Assembly (NCBI GenBank): GCA_013154075.1
Contig: JAADDG010000167.1
Location: 1 to 17,897 of the forward strand
Length of the DNA stretch: 17,897 bases
From: Campylobacterota bacterium
GTDB taxonomy: Bacteria > Campylobacterota > Campylobacteria > Campylobacterales > JAADDG01
Reading direction: 5' to 3'
Part shown: one piece after another, positions 1 to 6,200 of the stretch
Position numbering within the stretch: position 1 is the first letter of the stretch
Layout of the letters: every line of letters starts with the position of its first letter
The notes under the pieces: model-generated
What the model was told of the DNA's origin: nothing
The model's database searches: none
The model's input: only the letters and a program-made list of their open reading frames with translations
Position numbers and translations under genes: made by a program

Positions 1-1
1 A

Positions 2-637
2 GTTCAATCCAACGTAGAGGGAAGGGATCTTGTCGGTTTCGTGGAAGATGTGAAAAAAAGAATCGAAAAAGAGATCAAACTTCCTACCGGGTACTATATA
101 ACCTACGGAGGAGAGTTTGAAAATCAGCAAAGAGCTATGAAAAGGCTTGCCATAATCGTGCCCGTAGCTTTGTTTTTGATTTTTATTTTGCTTTTTATCT
201 CCTTCAAATCCATTTTGCAGGCCGTTATCGTTATGATAAACGTTCCTTTGGCTTTGATCGGAGGATTTGCGGGACTCTATTTTAGCGGAGAGTATATGTC
301 CGTACCGGCATCCGTGGGATTTATCGCACTGCTTGGTATCGCGGTTTTAAACGGCGTGGTGTTGGTAAATTACTTCAATTCGTTACTTCAAAGAGGTTAT
401 GAGGTGACGGAAGCGGTTAAAATAGGAGCTATGAAGAGATTAAGGCCCGTTTTGATGACGGCTATGATTGCTGCTTTGGGACTTATTCCTCTGCTTTTTG
501 CGACTGGACCCGGATCTGAAATACAAAGACCTTTGGCCATAGTGGTTATCAACGGACTTATAAGCTCTACCGCGCTTACTTTGGTGATTTTACCCGTTTT
601 ATATATTCTTGTGATGAGAAAGCGGGATCAAAGATAA
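2..637 (+). CDS. Heavy-metal efflux RND transporter, C-terminal part (CusA/CzcA family), 5'-truncated
   Basis: The reading frame is open from base 2, so the gene began before the window. The visible ~211 residues are the C-terminal part of an inner-membrane RND pump that expels metal cations by proton antiport with a periplasmic adaptor and an outer-membrane channel. Diagnostic pieces are the end of the periplasmic domain (VQSNVEGRDL, then GGEFENQQRA), the transmembrane stretch GIAVLNGVVLVNY typical of the HME (metal) branch, and GSEIQRPLA before the last helices. About five hydrophobic helices follow, matching the last part of the membrane domain. The usual short positively charged tail (RKRDQR) ends the protein. 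The metal (Cu/Ag or Zn/Co/Cd) cannot be told because the proton-relay helix is outside the window. A hairpin terminator follows directly, so this is the last gene of its operon. Confidence 0.9.
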   Translation, partial: VQSNVEGRDLVGFVEDVKKRIEKEIKLPTGYYITYGGEFENQQRAMKRLAIIVPVALFLIFILLFISFKSILQAVIVMINVPLALIGGFAGLYFSGEYMSVPASVGFIALLGIAVLNGVVLVNYFNSLLQRGYEVTEAVKIGAMKRLRPVLMTAMIAALGLIPLLFATGPGSEIQRPLAIVVINGLISSTALTLVILPVLYILVMRKRDQR

Positions 638-642
638 TGCGG

Positions 643-669
643 CGTTTCCCGCTTTTGCGGGAGCGTTTT
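643..669 (+). terminator. Rho-independent terminator after the RND pump gene
   Basis: TCCCGC and GCGGGA form a perfect GC-rich stem around a TTTT loop. It can be extended by a G-U pair and a bulged CG/CG pair, and is followed by TTTT. It starts only a few bases after the pump stop codon and separates that gene from the operon that follows. Confidence 0.65.
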
Positions 670-709
670 GGTAGATGGAGAAATAATAGAATTTTTAGCT
701 TATATTACT

Positions 710-715
710 TATAAT
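710..715 (+). promoter_or_regulatory. Candidate -10 box of the DHH phosphoesterase–ribD operon
   Basis: TATAAT sits in an AT-rich stretch between the terminator and the TTG start at 773. No convincing -35 hexamer is seen, which is normal for sigma-70 promoters of Campylobacter and Helicobacter. The expected transcript start near 722 would give a leader of about 50 bases. The choice among several TATA-like strings here is a judgement. Confidence 0.4.
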
Positions 716-772
716 AACTACTTTGGAAAAACTTATAAGACTTTTTTACAAATTAATTTAAAAGGTAATTTT

Positions 773-1711
773 TTGTTTAGCGAGATTTGGCAAAAGATAG
801 AAAAATCTAAAAATATAGTTTTAGCTTCTCATAAGAATCCGGACGGCGACGCATTGGGTAGTAGCTTAGGATTTTTTAATGTTTTGAAGAAAAAAGGCAT
901 AAATGCATATCTTTTTAATGTAACTAAACAGCTTCCACCTAAATTCGACTTTTTGAAAGGCTATGACAAGATAAAATCGACTTTTCCTAAAAAATGTGAT
1001 CTGCTTATAGCTTTCGATTGCGGAAATTTTGACAGACTCGGTATAGAGAGGGGGGAGTATCCGATAATAAACATAGATCATCATAGAAACAACTCAATGT
1101 TCGGCGATCTCAATCTTGTGGACGAGAGCGCTCCGAGCTCTTCGGCCATTGTTTTTAATATGTTAAAAGAGCTTAATATAGAAATAGGCAAGGACGCCGC
1201 CAACTGTTTTTATGCCGCTTTAGTGGAAGATACGGGCTTTTTTTCGTATGAAAGCGTTAATAAGAAGGTGTTTGATATAGCTTCTTCCATGGTGGAGGCG
1301 GGGGCCGAGCCTTTTTTTGTGGCGAAAAATCTAAGAGAGAGAAACTCTTTGGGAAGAATGAGGCTTACGGCTCTTTTTATAAATTCGTTAAAACTTTATA
1401 AAAATGCGACGATTGCTTGCGGGATAGTTACGCAAGAGATGTTTAAAAAAACGGGTGCTTTAAGAAGCGATGCTGAGCATTTGTGCAATCTTGCCAGAAG
1501 TTTGGCTACGGTTGAGCTTAGTATTTTGTATATAGAAGAAGAGGACGGAAAATTTAAAGTGTCTCTTAGAAGCAAAAACTTTATAGACGTCTCCAAGATA
1601 GCTTTGAGATTTAACGGCGGAGGTCACAAAAGATCGGCCGGTTTCGAAACCACCGAAAAAGATCTCTATTCACTAACCAAAAAAATTATAAAAGCGAGCG
1701 GAATTTTATGA
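773..1711 (+). CDS. DHH/DHHA1 family phosphoesterase (NrnA-like nanoRNase/pAp phosphatase)
   Basis: A 312-residue cytoplasmic phosphoesterase of the DHH superfamily. Family members (NrnA type) degrade oligoribonucleotides of 2-5 bases and remove the 3'-phosphate of pAp; some related members cleave cyclic-di-nucleotide products. The Mn-binding motifs are complete: SHKNPDGDALGS (about residues 19-30), FDCGN with Asp82, the signature DHH at 102-104, and VEDTGFF further on. The C-terminal DHHA1 substrate-binding glycine motif GGGHKRSAGF lies at 282-291. The frame is open back to a TTG at 668 inside the terminator, but I place the start at TTG 773. There, AAAGGT lies about 7 bases upstream and the protein begins MFSEIWQKI as family members do. 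The stop overlaps the next start (ATGA). Substrate is inferred from family only. Confidence 0.88.
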   Translation: MFSEIWQKIEKSKNIVLASHKNPDGDALGSSLGFFNVLKKKGINAYLFNVTKQLPPKFDFLKGYDKIKSTFPKKCDLLIAFDCGNFDRLGIERGEYPIINIDHHRNNSMFGDLNLVDESAPSSSAIVFNMLKELNIEIGKDAANCFYAALVEDTGFFSYESVNKKVFDIASSMVEAGAEPFFVAKNLRERNSLGRMRLTALFINSLKLYKNATIACGIVTQEMFKKTGALRSDAEHLCNLARSLATVELSILYIEEEDGKFKVSLRSKNFIDVSKIALRFNGGGHKRSAGFETTEKDLYSLTKKIIKASGIL

Positions 1712-3090
1712 GAGAGAGAAGAGGATATTTTACGAGAGGATTTTTGATATTTCTATTTTTTGCGGCTTTGATCGGAGGCGGAGTCTATTTTTTTATGACT
1801 TCTCCCAAATTTGAGAGAAACGCGCCCGTAATCGAGGCTCCAAAAAGCGTAATAACCAATCTTAGAAAACCTATAAAGATAAAAATCAAAGATGATACGG
1901 GGATCAAAAGAGTCAGGATCTTAATAACCGATGGCAAAAGAATTTTGGTAAAAGATCAAAAAAGTTTCGATGGTAAGCAAAAGAGTTTGGATTTGGCGAT
2001 CAATTATCCGGCTTTGAAGATAGCGCCTGACGGCAAAAAAATATATTTGGTCGTTGAAGCCCAAGATATCAGCTATTGGAACTATTTCAAAGGGAATAAG
2101 AAGTTATCCAAAACCGTAATTTCGGTGGATAAGAAAAAGCCGGAACTCTATCCGATAGTAAGCTCCTATAAGATAGTAAGAGGCGGGAGCGCTATAGTCG
2201 TTTTTAGAGCTTTCGATAAAAATTTAAAAGAGGTATATATTCAAACCAACTTTGGCAAAAGATTTAATTGTACCCCTTTTTACAAAGACGGGTACTACAT
2301 TTCTCTTTTGGCTTGGCCGGTTAGCGAGAAGAAATTTAGAGCGAGGCTTGTGGCTTTGGATAAAGCCGGTAATAAAAACAGATACGTAATAGATCTGTTT
2401 TTGAAAAACAAATCCTATAAAATCTCGAAAATAAAATTGAAAGAGTCCTTTTTAAAAGGCAAAATTACCGATTTGGCTCAGGATATCTCCGATAAAGTGG
2501 CATCTTTACCTCTTGGAGAGAGGTTTAAATATATAAACGAAACATTAAGAAACGAAAACGAAGATAAGATAGAGAAAGTTACTACAAAAACAACCTCTTC
2601 CAAGATAGATAATTTCGATATCAAGCCTTTTCATCCTTTGAAAAATGCTGCTGCGGTGGCGAGTTTCGGAGACCATAGATTTTATTATTTTAATGATAAG
2701 GAGATAAGTTCCTCTTATCATCTCGGTCTCGATTTGGCAAGCACCGCCGCTGCGGATATAATTTCGAGCAATGACGGAAAAGTGGTTTTTGCCCAATATA
2801 ACGGGATTTACGGAAACAATTTGATAATAGATCACTCTTTGGGGCTCTATTCTCTTTATGGCCACTGCTCCACTATTTTCGTTCAAAAGGGAGATAGCGT
2901 AAAAGCCGGAGAAGTTGTAGCCAAAACTGGTAAAACGGGGCTTGCTTTAGGAGATCATCTACATTTCGGTATAATTGTACAAGGAATTGAGGTAAGACCC
3001 GATGAGTGGATTGACAAAAAGTGGATAAAGGTAAATATTTTAGATGTCGTTCAAAGAGCCAAAAATATCATTGATAGAAGAGTTAGATGA
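1708..3090 (+). CDS. Membrane-anchored M23 (LytM) peptidoglycan peptidase
   Basis: A 460-residue protein with one N-terminal membrane helix (about residues 11-30), a long periplasmic region of beta-rich character, and a C-terminal M23/LytM zinc endopeptidase domain (about 335-440). All catalytic positions are present: His338 and Asp342 in HLGLD, His386 in YGHCS, and the HLH pair at 417-419, with the usual KGDSVKAGEVVAKTG segment between them. It should therefore be an active enzyme cutting peptide cross-links of peptidoglycan, unlike degenerate LytM activators such as EnvC. The homologous gene lies in the same place, before minC-lpxC, in Helicobacter and Campylobacter, where M23 enzymes help set cell shape. 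It overlaps the genes on both sides by four bases (ATGA), implying coupled translation. Its exact bond specificity is not visible. Confidence 0.9.
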   Translation: MRERRGYFTRGFLIFLFFAALIGGGVYFFMTSPKFERNAPVIEAPKSVITNLRKPIKIKIKDDTGIKRVRILITDGKRILVKDQKSFDGKQKSLDLAINYPALKIAPDGKKIYLVVEAQDISYWNYFKGNKKLSKTVISVDKKKPELYPIVSSYKIVRGGSAIVVFRAFDKNLKEVYIQTNFGKRFNCTPFYKDGYYISLLAWPVSEKKFRARLVALDKAGNKNRYVIDLFLKNKSYKISKIKLKESFLKGKITDLAQDISDKVASLPLGERFKYINETLRNENEDKIEKVTTKTTSSKIDNFDIKPFHPLKNAAAVASFGDHRFYYFNDKEISSSYHLGLDLASTAAADIISSNDGKVVFAQYNGIYGNNLIIDHSLGLYSLYGHCSTIFVQKGDSVKAGEVVAKTGKTGLALGDHLHFGIIVQGIEVRPDEWIDKKWIKVNILDVVQRAKNIIDRRVR

Positions 3091-3695
3091 GAGTAAAATA
3101 TAAAAATATTAGAGTTTTCGATATCGAAATTGAAAATGATGAAAAGTTTTTCTCATATTTTGAAAAGAATAGAGTTTTGTTGCAAGACAATATGCTATTT
3201 TTAAGAGGAAACGTCACTAAAGAGATAGTCGAGTTTTTGGAGAGGAACGATATTTGCTATTACGACGTAAGCAGATGCAAGTTAAAAAAATTATTAAATA
3301 AAACTCATAAAGAGGAAGAAAAGAGTAAAGAAAGCTTAAACAAGATAGAATTTAATAACGAAAGAGAAGAGAGGATAGGTGAAAAGGGAGTAAAAACGCT
3401 CGTTTTCAATCGTCCCATAAGATCGGGAGAAGAGATCGTAACGAAGGGCGATTTGGTCATTTTCGGGCGGGTAAACAGCGGCTCGAAGATCAAAGCGGAA
3501 GGTAACGTAGAGATATTCGGCGAGATCGACTCTCTTGTCGAGTGCGAGGGAGATTTTATGCTGATTAGAAAGATAGGGCTCGGTAACGTTATCTTCAACG
3601 GAGAGATTTTAGAAAAAGGGCTGTTTACCGATATGAACAGAGTTAAAAAAGTTGTCATGAACAACGGTAAAATAGAGATAAAGGATATTTTGTGA
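3087..3695 (+). CDS. minC: Septum-site inhibitor MinC
   Basis: A 202-residue protein. The C-terminal half (about 108-185) is the MinC beta-helix domain, recognised by RPIRSGEEIVTKGDLVIFG followed by repeated short glycine-turn units (GRVNSGSKI, GNVEIFGEI, GNVIFNGEI). RSG is the conserved surface motif used for MinD and FtsZ-tail contact in other MinC proteins. The N-terminal half (about 1-75) is poorly conserved, as is usual, and is joined by a charged linker (about 75-100). With MinD it prevents FtsZ rings away from midcell. It sits between the M23 peptidase and lpxC, with four-base overlaps on both sides (ATGA and GTGA), the arrangement also seen in Helicobacter. minD and minE are not in the window. 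Confidence 0.85.
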   Translation: MRVKYKNIRVFDIEIENDEKFFSYFEKNRVLLQDNMLFLRGNVTKEIVEFLERNDICYYDVSRCKLKKLLNKTHKEEEKSKESLNKIEFNNEREERIGEKGVKTLVFNRPIRSGEEIVTKGDLVIFGRVNSGSKIKAEGNVEIFGEIDSLVECEGDFMLIRKIGLGNVIFNGEILEKGLFTDMNRVKKVVMNNGKIEIKDIL

Positions 3696-4579
3696 ACCAA
3701 ACTACAGTAGAGAGAAAAGTAAAAAGCGTAGGGATCGGTTTGCATACGGGAGAGCCTATCGAAATTACGATAGAGCCGCTTGAGAGCGATCAAGGAATCG
3801 TATTTTACAGAAAAGATAAACAGACAACTATAGAAGCTAAACCTCAAAATGTCGTAAACACTCAAATGGCCACCGTTATAGGGAAAGGGGATGCGGTAAT
3901 TTCTACTATAGAGCATCTTTTATCCGCCATTTACGCTTACGGAATAGATAACGTATATATTACCATAGACGGGCCGGAAGTGCCGGTAATGGACGGAAGC
4001 GCTATTAGTTTTTGTATGATGTTGGATGAGGCGGGTATCAGAATGCTTCCTAAAAGCAAAAAGATTTTGATGATTAAAGAGAGCGTGGAAGTTAAAGAGG
4101 GTGAAAAGTTCGTCAGACTCTCCCCTTCCAAAAACTTTACCAATTACGATTTTGTAATCAGCTTCGATCATCCCGTTATAGGGACGCAATGTTATAATTT
4201 TCAATTTAGCAAAAAAGCCTATTTAAGAGAGATAGCCAAAGCGAGAACTTTCGGTTTTTTAAGAGACGTGCAGTATCTAAGAAGCAAAAATTTGGCTCTT
4301 GGAGGCTCTTTGGACAATGCGGTCGTTTTGGATGATTATAAGATCTTAAATAGTGAAGGTTTAAGATATAAAGACGAATTTGTAAGGCATAAGATTTTGG
4401 ATGCCATGGGAGATTTGTCTCTTCTTGGTATGCCGTTTTTAGGCTCTTACAAAGCTTTTGCCGGAAGCCATAAACTAAATCATCTTTTGACAAAAGAGCT
4501 TTTGAAAGATAAGAGCAGATATGAAATAAAATATTTCGAAGAGATTCAGGAATTCTCTTTCGCAAAGGCCTATTCATAA
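3692..4579 (+). CDS. lpxC: UDP-3-O-acyl-N-acetylglucosamine deacetylase LpxC
   Basis: A 295-residue cytoplasmic Zn hydrolase that carries out the first committed step of lipid A synthesis, removing the acetyl group from UDP-3-O-acyl-GlcNAc. The metal ligands are visible: His75 in TIEHLLSA, and His233 and Asp237 in HKILD. The general acid/base His260 lies in GSHKLNH. The substrate-tunnel segment around residues 175-200 is present and the length is normal. The start is GTG at 3692, overlapping the minC stop (GTGA), with AAGGAT 5-10 bases upstream. The second lipid A gene, lpxD, is encoded on the other strand at 14439-15395, so two steps of the pathway lie in this window in separate operons. Confidence 0.95.
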   Translation: MNQTTVERKVKSVGIGLHTGEPIEITIEPLESDQGIVFYRKDKQTTIEAKPQNVVNTQMATVIGKGDAVISTIEHLLSAIYAYGIDNVYITIDGPEVPVMDGSAISFCMMLDEAGIRMLPKSKKILMIKESVEVKEGEKFVRLSPSKNFTNYDFVISFDHPVIGTQCYNFQFSKKAYLREIAKARTFGFLRDVQYLRSKNLALGGSLDNAVVLDDYKILNSEGLRYKDEFVRHKILDAMGDLSLLGMPFLGSYKAFAGSHKLNHLLTKELLKDKSRYEIKYFEEIQEFSFAKAYS

Positions 4580-4596
4580 AAAGAAGAGTCGAAGTT

Positions 4597-5034
4597 TTGG
4601 TGATTTCGGTCGCCTCTCCTTTGCTAATAGGGATTTATGAAAACGGGAAATTGATAGAGGAGATTAAAAGAGAAGGAAAAACAAGCGAGATACTTCCCGT
4701 TTTGTTTGAAGATATTTTGAGACGTTACGATCTCTCTTCTCTCTTCTACGCAAAAGGTCCCGGAAGTTTTATGGCTATCAAAATCTCTTATATTTTTTTA
4801 AAAACTTTATCTATTATAAGGGATATTCCTCTTTTGGCTGCGGATGCTTTCCATTTTAACGAAAACTCTCCCATAAAAGCTGTAGGAAAACTCTATTTCG
4901 TAAAAGAAAATGGTATAATACGCACTAAAAAATCGGAGTATAAAGATTTAAAAGAGTTCTCTTTGCCCGAGATTTTGGATAGAGAGATTTTCGAATCCGA
5001 TTTTGAACCTCTATATATTTTACCTGCGGTTTAA
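4597..5034 (+). CDS. tsaB: TsaB-like tRNA t6A modification protein, short form
   Basis: A 145-residue protein with the core of TsaB, the scaffold subunit that with TsaD and TsaE makes N6-threonylcarbamoyl-adenosine at position 37 of ANN-decoding tRNAs. The key recognisable motif is YAKGPGSFMAIKIS (about residues 51-64), equivalent to the YxxGPGSFTGxRIG motif of TsaB. An ASKHA-like N-terminal strand (VISVASPLLIGIYENG) precedes it. It lacks most of the second lobe: E. coli TsaB is about 230 residues. Short forms at this position before thrB are usual in Campylobacterota. The start is TTG at 4597 or GTG at 4600; AAGAAG at 4581-4586 is the likely ribosome site. No catalytic activity is expected. 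Confidence 0.75.
   Translation: MVISVASPLLIGIYENGKLIEEIKREGKTSEILPVLFEDILRRYDLSSLFYAKGPGSFMAIKISYIFLKTLSIIRDIPLLAADAFHFNENSPIKAVGKLYFVKENGIIRTKKSEYKDLKEFSLPEILDREIFESDFEPLYILPAV
4911..4919 (+). promoter_or_regulatory. Extended -10 promoter-like motif inside tsaB, upstream of thrB
   Basis: TGGTATAAT matches the extended -10 form TGnTATAAT exactly. It lies about 125 bases before the thrB start. The same nine bases recur at 5944-5952. There is no clear -35. It could give thrB and downstream genes transcription independent of the main promoter; this is inferred only. Confidence 0.35.
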
Positions 5035-5044
5035 GGATTATGAT

Positions 5045-5929
5045 TTGGTATTTACTGTTCCGGCTACGAGTGCCAATTTGGGACCCGGCTTCGATACTTT
5101 AGGGCTTGCTATCGATCTTAAAAACAGAGTGATTATTAAAAAATCCAAATTTTTAAGTATCTCTCTAAAAGGAGAGGGCGAAAACAACTACAGACTGAAA
5201 ACCAATAATAAATTCGTATCCATCTTTTACGAGATTTATCAATCCTTAACCGGAAGAAGAGATAATTTCAGATTCGAGTTTCAAAACAATATCCCTTTGG
5301 CAAGAGGGATGGGGAGCTCTTCGGCCGTAATCGTCTCCGCCATAGGTTCGGCTTATGAGATGGCCGGTTTGAAAGTGCCTAAAGAGAAGATTTTGAATAA
5401 AGCTTTGATTTACGAAAATCATCCCGACAACATCTCTCCCGCCGTTTACGGAGGGTTTACCGTATCGATAATTGATGCGGAGAAGGTTTATGTCAAAAAA
5501 AAGGAGCTTCCAAGCTATCTAAAGGCCGTTATGGTGATTCCAAATAGAGCGATGTCCACCAATCTCTCGAGAAAAGCTCTTCCTAAACACTATAAAATGC
5601 AAGATATCGTGTTTAATATCTCCCACTCCTCTTTTTTAACAGCGGCTTTTTTCAGTGAAGATTGGGAGAGTTTGAGACTCGCTTCCAAAGATAAGATTCA
5701 TCAAAAGTACAGAATGCAGGCTATGAAGGAGCTTTTCGACGTTCAAAGAATAGCTTTGAAAAACGGGGCTTTGATGAGTACGCTTTCTGGAAGCGGATCT
5801 TCTTTTTTCAATTTGGTTTATGAAGATGATGCAAAAAGGATCAAAGAGGCTTTAAAAAAAGCTTTCCCTTTTTTCAGAATTGAAATATTTAATCTGGATA
5901 ACTCCGGATTTGAAGTAAAAAAACTTTAA
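5045..5929 (+). CDS. thrB: Homoserine kinase (GHMP family)
   Basis: A 294-residue cytoplasmic kinase that phosphorylates L-homoserine with ATP, the step before threonine synthase. GHMP motifs are complete: motif 1 TVPATSANLGPGFDTLGLA at the N-terminus, the ATP-binding glycine/serine loop PLARGMGSSSAV (about 84-95), and motif 3 TLSGSGSSFF near the C-terminus. The frame is open back to a TTG at 5003 inside tsaB. I choose TTG at 5045 because AAGGAT (5034-5039) lies five bases upstream and the protein then begins MVFTVPATSANLG, as homologues do. It is 10 bases after tsaB. Threonine is also a substrate of the t6A pathway to which tsaB belongs, but the neighbourhood is conserved in the phylum and does not prove a functional link. 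Confidence 0.93.
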   Translation: MVFTVPATSANLGPGFDTLGLAIDLKNRVIIKKSKFLSISLKGEGENNYRLKTNNKFVSIFYEIYQSLTGRRDNFRFEFQNNIPLARGMGSSSAVIVSAIGSAYEMAGLKVPKEKILNKALIYENHPDNISPAVYGGFTVSIIDAEKVYVKKKELPSYLKAVMVIPNRAMSTNLSRKALPKHYKMQDIVFNISHSSFLTAAFFSEDWESLRLASKDKIHQKYRMQAMKELFDVQRIALKNGALMSTLSGSGSSFFNLVYEDDAKRIKEALKKAFPFFRIEIFNLDNSGFEVKKL

Positions 5930-5943
5930 AAATAAAGAAATTT

Positions 5944-5952
5944 TGGTATAAT
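5944..5952 (+). promoter_or_regulatory. Extended -10 promoter-like motif just before ylxR
   Basis: TGGTATAAT, a perfect extended -10, ends two bases before the ylxR ATG. Transcription would begin near 5959, inside the first codons of ylxR. Such a transcript could serve infB and later genes but not ylxR itself. There is also no good ribosome site at ylxR. Confidence 0.4.
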
Positions 5953-5954
5953 TC

Positions 5955-6197
5955 ATGACTAAACCTATCAGGCAATGTATATGTTGTAAAGGAAGATTTA
6001 TTCAAGAAGAGTTAAATAGATTTTTATGTATTGACGGCGACTTGTACTATTTTACCCATAATAGAGGAAGAAGCATATACGTCTGTACCCCTTGCATAGA
6101 GCAAAAAAGCAAAAAATTATTAAAATCGTTAAATCATCGTTGTAAAAAAAATTATGATAATATCGAGAAGTTTTTCGAAAATATAAGGAGTATTTAG
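5955..6197 (+). CDS. YlxR/DUF448 family RNA-associated protein
   Basis: An 80-residue basic protein of the YlxR family, which is nearly always encoded just upstream of infB. Visible family features are the N-terminal MTKPIRQCICC (compare R-x-C-x-x-C in other members), the central RGRSIYVC, and a second CxxC-like pattern CTPCIEQ. The four cysteines (CICC and CTPC) could bind a metal or only mark the fold. Reported roles differ between species: RNA binding, nucleoid association, or modulation of RNase P. The role here is not set by the sequence. The start ATG gives the usual N-terminus, but no Shine-Dalgarno sequence is close. An extended -10 motif overlaps the region instead. infB follows after three bases. 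Confidence 0.85.
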   Translation: MTKPIRQCICCKGRFIQEELNRFLCIDGDLYYFTHNRGRSIYVCTPCIEQKSKKLLKSLNHRCKKNYDNIEKFFENIRSI

Positions 6198-6200
6198 TTA

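Noticed and set aside
668..772. N-terminal extension of the DHH phosphoesterase to a TTG at 668.
   Set aside because: The start would lie in the terminator and give a 35-residue extension not expected in the family; TTG at 773 has a ribosome site.
3305..3916. A 203-residue minus-strand open frame across the minC/lpxC junction.
   Set aside because: It lies opposite two well-supported genes, has no recognisable domain, and its Ser/Leu/Phe-rich composition is typical of an antisense shadow.
5003..5044. N-terminal extension of ThrB into tsaB.
   Set aside because: The ribosome site AAGGAT at 5034-5039 and family alignment both place the start at TTG 5045.
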